NCBI GenBank assembly: GCA_025356795.1
Contig: JANXRR010000248.1
Location: forward strand, 1 to 5,853
DNA length: 5,853 nucleotides
DNA from: Bacteroidia bacterium
GTDB lineage: Bacteria; Bacteroidota; Bacteroidia; Cytophagales; Cyclobacteriaceae
Direction: 5' to 3'
Part shown: positions 1 to 5,596 of the stretch, piece by piece
How the letters are laid out: each line of letters begins with the position of its first letter
Position numbering within the stretch: the first letter of the stretch is position 1
Program-made: the position numbers and the translations under genes
Notes under the pieces: generated by a model
The model's input: the letters and a program-made list of their open reading frames with translations, nothing else
What the model was told of the DNA's origin: nothing
Database searches by the model: none

Positions 1-2
1 CA

Positions 3-179
3 GGAAGAGTGGATGATCAAGACGAATCTAAGATCAATACGCGCATTCAGGTTTATCTCGATGAAACCCTACCCGTTGCGAAATATTATGAGAAACAAGG
101 GAAATTCAACTCTATCCATGGCGTTGGTTCCATTGATGAAATCTTCACTAACATCTGTTCTGTAATCGATCAGAAGTAA
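3..179 (+). CDS. adk: Adenylate kinase, C-terminal part (5' end outside window)
   Basis: This is the last 58 codons of an open frame that enters from the left edge and ends in TAA at 177-179. Adenylate kinase interconverts ATP + AMP and 2 ADP in the cytoplasm. The visible part begins just after the LID region: G-R-V-D-D carries the arginine and paired aspartates that follow the LID, and the arginine in I-N-T-R lies where the second conserved active-site arginine of the family sits. The rest (Y-L-D-E-T-L-P-V, Y-Y-E-K-Q-G-K-F, then G-V-G-S-I-D-E-I-F) matches the C-terminal helices and the G-S-I-D-E-V/I-F ending typical of bacterial Adk. The start and the P-loop are outside the window. The next gene, obg, is 71 bases downstream on the same strand. 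Identification is by motif and is strong for so short a piece. Confidence 0.93.
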   Translation, partial: GRVDDQDESKINTRIQVYLDETLPVAKYYEKQGKFNSIHGVGSIDEIFTNICSVIDQK

Positions 180-183
180 TCAG

Positions 184-241
184 TTATTGGTTATCTGTTA
201 TTGGTTTCATTTCCAATAGCTTTTAACGTTTAACGTTTAAC
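184..241. repeat. Short direct and tandem repeats in the adk-obg spacer
   Basis: Two copies of TTATTGGTT lie 14 bases apart (184-192 and 198-206). They are followed by almost three tandem copies of the 7-mer TTTAACG (222-228, 229-235, and TTTAAC at 236-241), which end ten bases before the obg start. TATTGG (200-204 region) can also pair with CCAATA (213-218) across an 8-base gap. No Shine-Dalgarno box and no clear promoter is visible. The repeats are seen directly; their role is unknown, and they may be an intergenic simple-repeat type. Confidence 0.6.
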
Positions 242-250
242 CCATCAACC

Positions 251-1240
251 ATGTCCAATCTCAATTTTATTGATTACGTAAAGTTCTATACAAAGTCGGG
301 AAACGGTGGGGCGGGGTGCTTGCATTTCCATCGGGAGAAATTTATTGAAAAAGGCGGGCCTGACGGTGGTGATGGTGGCCGCGGAGGGCATATTATACTA
401 CGTGGCAATTCGCAACTTTGGACATTGCTACATTTAAAATTCCGCAAACACATACGCGCAGAAAATGGTAAGGGTGGCGAAAGTCAAAACATGACTGGTG
501 CTTATGGCAAAGATGAAATTATTGACGTTCCTTTAGGTACCATTGCAAAAAGAGCGGATACAGATGAACTACTTTGTGAGCTAAGTGAGCATGGTCAGGA
601 AATAATTCTCATTCCCGGAGGCCGTGGTGGAAAAGGAAATCAGCACTTCGCAACCTCCACCAATCAAGCGCCTACTCATGCACAACCAGGTGAACCTGGC
701 ATTGAGGAGACCATCGTTTTAGAACTAAAATTATTGGCAGATGTGGGCCTTGTTGGTTTCCCCAATGCAGGTAAGTCTACGTTACTTTCTGTTGTTTCCG
801 CTGCCAAGCCCAAAATTGCTGACTATGCCTTCACAACACTTACTCCAAATTTAGGTGTAGTAAAATATCGCAACGAGCTTTCATTTGTAATGGCCGATAT
901 ACCTGGCATTATTGAAGGCGCAAGTGAAGGTAAGGGCTTGGGCATCCGATTTTTAAAACACATTGAACGTAACTCATTATTATTGTTCTTGATCCCAGCC
1001 GATTCTTCTAACATTCAACATGAGTATGAGATTTTGCTGAACGAGATAAATAAATATAATCCAGAACTTCTGGATAAGAAAAGATTATTGGCAATAACAA
1101 AGGCGGACATGCTGGATGATGAATTGAAAGAAGCTATCCGTAAAGAAATACCTTCAAACATTCCCTTTATTTTTATTTCCTCACTTGCCAACCAAGGCCT
1201 CACCGAATTGAAAGATTTGATCTGGAAGAATTTGCATTGA
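251..1240 (+). CDS. obg: GTPase Obg/CgtA (ribosome-associated)
   Basis: Complete 329-residue Obg-family GTPase, a cytoplasmic protein that binds the large ribosomal subunit and links ribosome assembly to guanine nucleotide levels. Residues 1-160 form the glycine-rich Obg fold (GNGGAG, the run [12 protein letters not shown], then GGRGGKGN near 125). The G domain follows: G1 GFPNAGKST at 169-177, the switch I threonines in FTTLTPNLG at 194-202, G3 DIPG at 216-219, G4 as TKAD at 283-286, and G5 around SSL at 310-312. G4 has Thr where the textbook motif has Asn. There is no C-terminal OCT domain, so the length matches the short Bacteroidetes form. The ATG at 251 fits the family N-terminus (F-I-D-Y-V-K-F). 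It lies downstream of adk, and the next gene starts 15 bases after its stop, so read-through into the regulator is likely. Confidence 0.97.
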   Translation: MSNLNFIDYVKFYTKSGNGGAGCLHFHREKFIEKGGPDGGDGGRGGHIILRGNSQLWTLLHLKFRKHIRAENGKGGESQNMTGAYGKDEIIDVPLGTIAKRADTDELLCELSEHGQEIILIPGGRGGKGNQHFATSTNQAPTHAQPGEPGIEETIVLELKLLADVGLVGFPNAGKSTLLSVVSAAKPKIADYAFTTLTPNLGVVKYRNELSFVMADIPGIIEGASEGKGLGIRFLKHIERNSLLLFLIPADSSNIQHEYEILLNEINKYNPELLDKKRLLAITKADMLDDELKEAIRKEIPSNIPFIFISSLANQGLTELKDLIWKNLH

Positions 1241-1255
1241 TGTAAAAACAAAACA

Positions 1256-1843
1256 ATGGGTTTCCAAAAAGAAATTCTTATAAACTTCATTCAAAAAATA
1301 CTTCCCATAAAAGATGAGGTTGTGCGAAGTATTGTAGATAAATTCGCACTAAGAAAATTCCACAAAGGAGAAACCTTACTAAAGGCCGGAAGCATTAGTG
1401 ATGAATATCTTTTTCTTACTCAAGGCTTCATGCGATCATTCATTCACGATACGGAAGCAAACGAAGTTACACTCAACTTCTACTCACAACAAACCCTAGT
1501 GTTTGAAGTAGCCTCGTTTTTTCTGCGAGTGCCTTCTCAAGAAAATATTGAAGCGTTAGAAGATAGCGAAGCATTAGTGATTTCCTTTAAAGAACTAAAT
1601 GACCTGTTCCATACAGTTCCCGAGTTTAGGGAGTTTGGCCGCACAGTGCTCGTGAAAGGGTTTGCAGCTTTTAAAGCAAGAACACTTTCTATGATTAACA
1701 AAACGGCAGAACAACGTTATGAACAATTATTAAAAACTAACCCGGAGATATTTCAACACGCGCCTCTTAAATACATTGCTTCCTATTTAGGTGTCACTGA
1801 TACTTCACTCAGCAGAATTAGAAAAGAGTTCTCCAAAAAATAG
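1256..1843 (+). CDS. Crp/Fnr-family transcriptional regulator
   Basis: A 195-residue regulator with the two-domain Crp/Fnr architecture. An N-terminal cyclic-nucleotide-binding-like beta-roll (about 25-115) contains the family pattern F-H-K-G-E-T-L-L-K-A-G and Y-L-F-L-T-Q-G-F-M-R. A connecting helix (about 120-150) leads to a C-terminal helix-turn-helix (about 170-192, P-L-K-Y-I-A-S-Y-L-G-V-T then S-L-S-R-I-R-K). The phosphate-binding signature of cAMP receptors (F-G-E-x-A with R-S/T-A) is not present. The protein has no cysteine, so it cannot carry an FNR-type iron-sulfur cluster. The ligand is therefore unknown. The ATG lies 15 bases after the obg stop, preceded by an A-rich leader. A palindrome 20 bases after its stop, upstream of the next gene, is a candidate target (inference). 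The family call is firm; signal and targets are not known. Confidence 0.93.
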   Translation: MGFQKEILINFIQKILPIKDEVVRSIVDKFALRKFHKGETLLKAGSISDEYLFLTQGFMRSFIHDTEANEVTLNFYSQQTLVFEVASFFLRVPSQENIEALEDSEALVISFKELNDLFHTVPEFREFGRTVLVKGFAAFKARTLSMINKTAEQRYEQLLKTNPEIFQHAPLKYIASYLGVTDTSLSRIRKEFSKK

Positions 1844-1863
1844 TTTCTGTGATCTAGTTATTT

Positions 1864-1879
1864 CTTGCCAAATGGCAAG
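1864..1879. promoter_or_regulatory. Perfect 7-bp-arm palindrome: candidate regulator operator, or small terminator
   Basis: CTTGCCA, two bases, TGGCAAG: a 16-base inverted repeat 20 bases after the stop of the Crp/Fnr gene. Its core TTGCC-AAAT-GGCAA has the 5-4-5 geometry of Crp/Fnr-family sites such as the FNR box TTGAT-N4-ATCAA. It directly abuts a TTG (1880-1882) that could be a -33 element. The alternative is an intrinsic terminator for the regulator gene: a 6-bp stem with an AAAT loop followed by TTGATTTTT. Both readings are inference; the palindrome itself is seen directly. Confidence 0.5.
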
Positions 1880-1909
1880 TTGATTTTTCAGACAAGCATT
1901 CAACTTTTG
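1880..1909 (+). promoter_or_regulatory. Candidate Bacteroidetes-type promoter for the membrane-protein unit
   Basis: TTG at 1880-1882 and AACTTTTG at 1902-1909 are separated by 19 bases. The latter matches the Bacteroidetes -7 consensus TAnnTTTG at all but the first base. Transcription would begin near 1912-1914, about 25 bases before the ATG at 1937. The palindrome centre (1871.5) would then sit near -41, the usual position of a class II Crp/Fnr activator. This is inference from spacing; such AT-rich boxes also occur by chance. Confidence 0.35.
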
Positions 1910-1936
1910 TGGTATCAATTCACAAAAACACTTGTT

Positions 1937-2626
1937 ATGGAAAATTTATCAGTCTTCGCTGCACCCCTATTTATTAGTACCACGCTCATTACCGTTTGGC
2001 AATTTTACCGAGCCTCTGGAAATTCCAAAAAGGTATTGCTTATTCTCATTAGTTGGATGGTCTTTCAATCCGCAATTACTTATACTGGATTTTACTTAAA
2101 CACATCAACAATGCCACCTCGGTTTATTTTTCTGTTAGGTCCCGCTGTCGTTTTCATTCTCGCCCTACTTACCTCAAAAAAAGGGAAAGAATATTTAGAT
2201 AATTTGTCGCTTCAAAAACTCACGATAATTCATACTATTCGCATTCCTATAGAGATCACTCTTTACTTTATTTTCCTACAAGGATTAATTCCTTCCATTA
2301 TGACTTTTGAGGGATGGAACTTTGATGTGCTCTCTGGGCTAACGTCACCAATAGTTTATTATCTGATCTACGTTTCAAAAAGTGCCAGCAAGCGAGTATT
2401 GCTTATTTGGAATTTCATTTGCCTAGGTTTACTAACAAACATTGTATCCATTGCTATCTTATCTGCAAAAACTCCATTTCAATTGTTGGCCTTTGATCAA
2501 CCAAATGTTGGCGTTACTTTTTTCCCTTACGTTTTGCTTCCAAGTGTTGTGGTCCCCATTGTACTCGTTTCGCACCTAGCGAGCATTCGTCAATTGCTAA
2601 AACCACAAACAACTAAAGCAAGTTGA
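1937..2626 (+). CDS. Seven-helix conserved membrane protein of unknown function
   Basis: A hydrophobic protein of 229 residues from the ATG at 1937. The frame is open back to a TTG at 1865, but that start would place coding sequence over the palindrome and adds a non-conserved stretch, so the ATG is preferred. About seven membrane segments are visible: roughly 5-23, 33-53, 63-80, 96-122, 130-148, 154-175 and 190-213. Polar residues in or near the membrane stand out: P-P-R at 60-62, H99, and R-I-P-I-E at 102-106. Also notable are T-F-E-G-W-N-F-D before helix 5, W-N-F-I-C-L-G-L-L in helix 6 and A-F-D-Q-P-N before helix 7. I recall similar proteins as a widespread uncharacterised Bacteroidetes family and know of no function. 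It is the first gene of a tight three-gene unit following the Crp/Fnr regulator. Confidence 0.8.
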   Translation: MENLSVFAAPLFISTTLITVWQFYRASGNSKKVLLILISWMVFQSAITYTGFYLNTSTMPPRFIFLLGPAVVFILALLTSKKGKEYLDNLSLQKLTIIHTIRIPIEITLYFIFLQGLIPSIMTFEGWNFDVLSGLTSPIVYYLIYVSKSASKRVLLIWNFICLGLLTNIVSIAILSAKTPFQLLAFDQPNVGVTFFPYVLLPSVVVPIVLVSHLASIRQLLKPQTTKAS

Positions 2627-2656
2627 CATTTGAAATTTTTTCTGTTAGTTTATGAA

Positions 2657-3124
2657 ATGAACTACTCTCTTGCTCAAGTTAACATCGCTAAAATAATTGC
2701 CCCTCTTGATAACCCTTTGATGGCCGATTTTGTAGACAATCTAGATCGAATCAATGCACTGGCAGAAGCCAGTGATGGCTTTATTTGGAGATTGAAAGAG
2801 GATGCAAACAATGCCACTTCCATCACCATTTATAACGATGATTTTTTGATCGTGAATATGTCGGTCTGGAAAGATATTGACCGTTTGTTTACGTTCACGT
2901 ACCAAACTGCACACCTTGAAATATTTAAAAGACGGAGAGAATGGTTCGAGAAAATGAAAGACATGCACATGGCATTGTGGTATGTGGCTGAAGATAGCAA
3001 ACCCAACATTGCCGATGCCCAAGAGCGACTGAATTACATCCGGGTGAACGGAGACACTCCATTTGCCTTTACATTCAAAAAAAGATTTTCAGCAACAGAA
3101 GCGTTAACTTACCTAAAACTATAA
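2657..3124 (+). CDS. DUF3291 family protein
   Basis: A 155-residue soluble protein. The N-terminus Y-S-L-A-Q-V-N-I-A-K, then M-A-D-F-V-D-N-L-D-R-I-N-A-L-A-E (22-37), G-F-I-W-R-L (41-46), N-M-S-V-W (67-71), R-R-R-E-W-F-E-K-M (92-100) and the closing P-F-A-F-T-F-K-K-R-F are hallmarks of DUF3291. I understand this family to be related to the antibiotic-biosynthesis-monooxygenase-like dimeric ferredoxin-type barrels; no reaction is established for it. An upstream TTG at 2630 would add nine residues, but the ATG at 2657 gives the usual family N-terminus. It lies 30 bases after the membrane-protein stop and 6 bases before the next gene, so the three are probably co-transcribed. A small heme- or aromatic-binding role is possible from the fold, but nothing in the sequence proves it. 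Confidence 0.88.
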   Translation: MNYSLAQVNIAKIIAPLDNPLMADFVDNLDRINALAEASDGFIWRLKEDANNATSITIYNDDFLIVNMSVWKDIDRLFTFTYQTAHLEIFKRRREWFEKMKDMHMALWYVAEDSKPNIADAQERLNYIRVNGDTPFAFTFKKRFSATEALTYLKL

Positions 3125-3130
3125 CACAAT

Positions 3131-3436
3131 ATGGAAAGGCAATCGCACTACGGAACTATCACCGAAGCCATCAAGCAACTTCGTGCCCAAGGTTTTACCA
3201 TCGATTTTAATCTGGAAGAAAACAGTCTTGTGTGCCATGCAGAAAAATTTGCCCACAATGAATTTGAAATTGTAGATGTGTATCGCTATGAAGGTGATAG
3301 TGACCCTGGTGACGAGTCCACTGTTTACGCTATTGAATCAAACACAGGATTAAAGGGCATTCTGGTTGCAGGCTTCGGCATTTCATCTGATACTGCAACC
3401 AATGACATCCTTAAAAAATTGCATAATAGAAAATAG
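3131..3436 (+). CDS. Conserved 101-residue hypothetical protein
   Basis: A small acidic cytoplasmic protein, last gene of the unit, starting 6 bases after the DUF3291 stop. Visible features are an N-terminal helix (T-I-T-E-A-I-K-Q-L-R-A-Q-G-F, 9-22), D-F-N-L-E (25-29), a single cysteine (35), F-E-I-V-D-V-Y-R-Y-E-G (45-55), D-P-G-D-E (58-62), and a predicted beta-rich end V-Y-A-I-E-S with G-L-K-G-I-L-V-A-G-F-G (73-83). I recall Bacteroidetes homologues of this size being labelled phosphoribosylpyrophosphate synthetase. The label is not supported here: true PRPP synthases are about 310 residues and no PRPP-binding motif is present. Function unknown. Confidence 0.8.
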   Translation: MERQSHYGTITEAIKQLRAQGFTIDFNLEENSLVCHAEKFAHNEFEIVDVYRYEGDSDPGDESTVYAIESNTGLKGILVAGFGISSDTATNDILKKLHNRK

Positions 3437-3530
3437 CTGTTGTGAATCCATGTGTGGCTTCAATCAAATGACCCAAAACTAAAAGAGCTGGCAGAGAAAA
3501 GATAGCCAATTCGTAGCGAGTTATTCTCCT

Positions 3531-3591
3531 GCCTTAATGTCACCTTTATTATATTGGCAAAATTCTTGTCAAGTGCAGGTGATTTTAAGGC
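3531..3591 (+). promoter_or_regulatory. Large imperfect hairpin directly upstream of grpE
   Basis: The left arm GCCTTAATGTCACCT (3531-3545) pairs with the right arm AGGTGATTTTAAGGC (3577-3591). As RNA this gives 13 Watson-Crick pairs, one G-U pair and one U-U mismatch, with a 31-base loop. The right arm is followed at once by TTTTATTTT and the grpE ATG at 3601. It could be a terminator for the upstream unit, a leader structure acting on grpE, or a paired operator. It is not a CIRCE element (no TTAGCACTC-N9-GAGTGCTAA). A weak promoter-like box TATATTGG (3550-3557) lies in the loop. The rest of the 3437-3600 spacer shows nothing else I can support. Confidence 0.55.
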
Positions 3592-3600
3592 TTTTATTTT

Positions 3601-4164
3601 ATGGAAAACAGCACATTACCAGAAGAAGAAATTATAAATAAAGATCAGACCACGTCAGAAGCAGACGCATCGGCAACGCAAGAACAAGAACAATCGCCTA
3701 AAAAAGATGAGCAACAGGAGCAAACCAAAAAGCTTCAGGACGAATTGGCAGAAGCTAAAGACAAGTATCTGCGCCTGTATGCCGAGTTTGACAATCATAG
3801 GCGCAGAACTGCGAAAGAAAAGATCGAAATGATTACTTCGGCCAATGAGCAATTGCTAAAATCATTATTGCCCGTGGTTGACGACTTTGATAGGGCAGAA
3901 AAAACTTTCAAAGACAAAAACGATAAAGAGGCCGAAGGCTTTTTCCTGATCCACAATAAATTCAAAAAGATTTTTGAACAAGCAGGAGTAAAACAAATGG
4001 ATACTGGTAATGCCTCTGAATTTAATGCCGACCTCCACGAAGCAATTACACAAATACCGGCACCAAGCGAAAAGCTGAAAGGCAAAATTGTAGATACCGT
4101 AGAAAAAGGATATTTGCTTAATGAGAAGGTTATCCGTTTTGCCAAGGTTGTGGTAGGCAGTTAA
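3601..4164 (+). CDS. grpE: Nucleotide exchange factor GrpE
   Basis: A 187-residue GrpE, the cytoplasmic factor that releases ADP from DnaK. Residues 1-40 are an acidic, glutamine-rich, low-complexity tail. A long dimerising helix/coiled coil follows (about 41-85), including L-R-L-Y-A-E-F-D-N-H-R-R-R (57-69), then the helical bundle with L-L-P-V-V-D-D-F-D-R-A (89-99). The C-terminal beta domain carries the family signature from F-N-A-D-L-H-E-A at 141-148 through Q-I-P-A-P-S to V-I-R-F-A-K-V-V-V-G at 177-186. The length is normal. The ATG at 3601 has no Shine-Dalgarno box and is preceded by TTTTATTTT. dnaJ starts 100 bases downstream on the same strand, and the pair works in one chaperone cycle. 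dnaK is not in the window. Confidence 0.97.
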   Translation: MENSTLPEEEIINKDQTTSEADASATQEQEQSPKKDEQQEQTKKLQDELAEAKDKYLRLYAEFDNHRRRTAKEKIEMITSANEQLLKSLLPVVDDFDRAEKTFKDKNDKEAEGFFLIHNKFKKIFEQAGVKQMDTGNASEFNADLHEAITQIPAPSEKLKGKIVDTVEKGYLLNEKVIRFAKVVVGS

Positions 4165-4264
4165 TAGGCACCCGCTGCGTTTTAAACTTTGAGCAGCCCC
4201 CAGTTGCTTAACGCCAGAGCAGCAAAAATATTAAATACTGATTTTGAACATTTGAATTGTTGAC

Positions 4265-5383
4265 ATGGCCAAGAGAGATTACTATGAAATTTTAGGTGTA
4301 GCGAAAGGGGCTTCTGCCGATGAAATTAAAAAAGCCTATCGCAAGGTGGCCATCCAATTCCATCCTGATAAAAACCCCGACAATAAAGAAGCGGAAGAAA
4401 AATTCAAGGAAGCTGCAGAAGCCTACGAAATATTAAGCAATACTGAGAAGCGCGCCCAATATGATCGCTTTGGTCATTCTAGACCAGGTGGTGGTGGCGG
4501 CAGTGGTCATGATATGAACATGGAAGATATCTTTAGCCAGTTTGGAGATATTTTTGGCGGAGGTGGCGGCAGTCCATTTGATAGCTTCTTTGGTGGAAGC
4601 AGCCGTGGCGGAAGGCAGCGCAAGGGTTCTAATCTCAGGATAAAACTTAAGCTTACGCTCGAAGAAATTGCCAATGGTGTTGAGAAGAAAATAAAAGTAA
4701 ACCGCCTCATCCGTGCCGAAGGCGTTACATTCAAAAAATGTACTAGCTGCGGTGGCAACGGCCAAGTAAGAAAAGTAGTAAATACCATGCTTGGCCAAAT
4801 GGTTTCAACAGCTACTTGCCCTGCTTGCAATGGCGCGGGCGAATTGATCGATAAACGTCCTTCGGGAGTTGATAACTCTGGCCTCGTTTCCAAAGAAGAT
4901 TTTATCGCCATTAAAGTTCCTGCGGGCGTAAGCGATGGCATGCAACTTTCAATGGCAGGTAAAGGCAACGAAGCTCCAGGTGGCGGTGTGCCTGGCGATC
5001 TCTTAATTTTAATCGAAGAAACGGAAGATGCCGAACTTAAACGCGATGGATCAAATCTTATTTATGATCTTCATATTAGTTTTATTGATGCTGCATTAGG
5101 CACTAGCGTAGAAGTACCATCTATAGGAGGAAAAGTGCGCATTAAAATAGAACCAGGCACCCAGAGCGGAAAAATTCTCCGCCTGCGCGGAAAAGGATTG
5201 AAAGATATTAATGGCTACAACACGGGCGACCAGCTCATATATATAAATGTGTGGACACCTAAAAAGCTGAGTGCCGATGAAAAAGCCAAGCTCGAGAGTT
5301 TCAGAAACTCGCCCAACTTTGCCCCTCAGCCCGATGCCAGCGACAAGGGCTTCTTCGAGCGCATGAAAGAGTATTTTCAGTAG
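4265..5383 (+). CDS. dnaJ: Chaperone DnaJ with a reduced, single-site zinc domain
   Basis: A 372-residue type I Hsp40 that delivers unfolded clients to DnaK and stimulates its ATPase. Domains in order: J domain 1-70 with H-P-D at 33-35; a glycine/phenylalanine-rich linker about 74-118; a zinc region; two client-binding beta domains about 208-350; and a C-terminal dimerisation tail (G-F-F-E-R-M-K-E-Y). Canonical DnaJ has four CxxCxGxG motifs. Here only two remain, C-T-S-C-G-G-N-G at 159-166 and C-P-A-C-N-G-A-G at 185-192. These four cysteines are the only ones in the protein. Position and spacing identify them as motifs II and III, the second zinc site. Motif I is replaced by [11 protein letters not shown] and motif IV by the cysteine-free R-P-S-G-V-D-N-S-G (198-206). 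The frame is intact and flanking domains are well conserved, so this is not a decayed gene. It is probably co-transcribed with grpE. The 4165-4264 spacer holds no convincing promoter. Confidence 0.97.
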   Translation: MAKRDYYEILGVAKGASADEIKKAYRKVAIQFHPDKNPDNKEAEEKFKEAAEAYEILSNTEKRAQYDRFGHSRPGGGGGSGHDMNMEDIFSQFGDIFGGGGGSPFDSFFGGSSRGGRQRKGSNLRIKLKLTLEEIANGVEKKIKVNRLIRAEGVTFKKCTSCGGNGQVRKVVNTMLGQMVSTATCPACNGAGELIDKRPSGVDNSGLVSKEDFIAIKVPAGVSDGMQLSMAGKGNEAPGGGVPGDLLILIEETEDAELKRDGSNLIYDLHISFIDAALGTSVEVPSIGGKVRIKIEPGTQSGKILRLRGKGLKDINGYNTGDQLIYINVWTPKKLSADEKAKLESFRNSPNFAPQPDASDKGFFERMKEYFQ

Positions 5384-5408
5384 TTAAGTATCATAGCCTA
5401 CATTTAGA

Positions 5409-5430
5409 GGGGTGAGCTCTTCCTCGCCCC
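5409..5430 (+). terminator. GC-rich hairpin after dnaJ, possible terminator
   Basis: GGGGTGAG, a CTCTTC loop, then CTCGCCCC forms an 8-bp stem on the + strand (one U-G pair), 25 bases after the dnaJ stop. No U-tract follows (AAGAATTATC), so it is an atypical terminator or an mRNA 3'-end stabiliser. On the - strand the stem has one C-A mismatch, which favours + strand function. Confidence 0.45.
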
Positions 5431-5569
5431 AAGAATTATCTTAGCGATCAATCTCTTCTGGCAACCTGCAAAAGTGATAGGCGAGTTTGAATAATAGAAG
5501 ATAGTGTCCAAATAAATCTAATGAGCCAATTCTATTCTCTTGGATATTTTCTGTCTCGTCCTGAAATAG

Positions 5570-5593
5570 GTTTACACGAATTAACGTGTAAAC
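5570..5593 (+). promoter_or_regulatory. Perfect 9-bp hairpin immediately before the transposase start codon
   Basis: GTTTACACG (5570-5578), spacer AATTAA, CGTGTAAAC (5585-5593), ending three bases before the ATG at 5597. A transcript entering from outside would fold this over the ribosome-binding region. A transcript starting from the promoter-like TAGGTTTA box would begin near 5578 and lack most of the left arm. That matches the protection against impinging transcription known for IS10 and IS50; here it is inference. Confidence 0.6.
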
Positions 5594-5596
5594 AAG

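Noticed and set aside
1865..1936. Possible upstream TTG start extending the membrane protein by 24 residues.
   Set aside because: It would make the palindrome and promoter-like boxes coding. The added segment is not needed for the first helix, and an ATG is present at 1937.
2630..2656. TTG start for the DUF3291 protein.
   Set aside because: The nine extra residues are outside the usual family N-terminus, which begins at the ATG at 2657.
3437..3600. CIRCE/HrcA operator upstream of grpE.
   Set aside because: No TTAGCACTC or GAGTGCTAA half-site is present; the inverted repeat there has a different sequence and a 31-base loop.
4165..4264. Promoter for dnaJ in the grpE-dnaJ spacer (TTTGAACATTTGAA repeat, TGATTTTG).
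   Set aside because: No TTG lies at a suitable distance upstream of the -7-like boxes, so co-transcription with grpE is the simpler reading.
4700..4890. Reading the missing DnaJ zinc motifs as a frameshift or gene decay.
   Set aside because: The frame is continuous, both flanking domains are well conserved, and complementary motifs (I and IV, one zinc site) are lost together, which suggests a functional reduction.
4507..4968. Long minus-strand open frame (153 codons) with a proline-rich segment.
   Set aside because: It lies wholly inside dnaJ. The proline runs are the reverse reading of the glycine-rich linker, and no recognisable domain is present.
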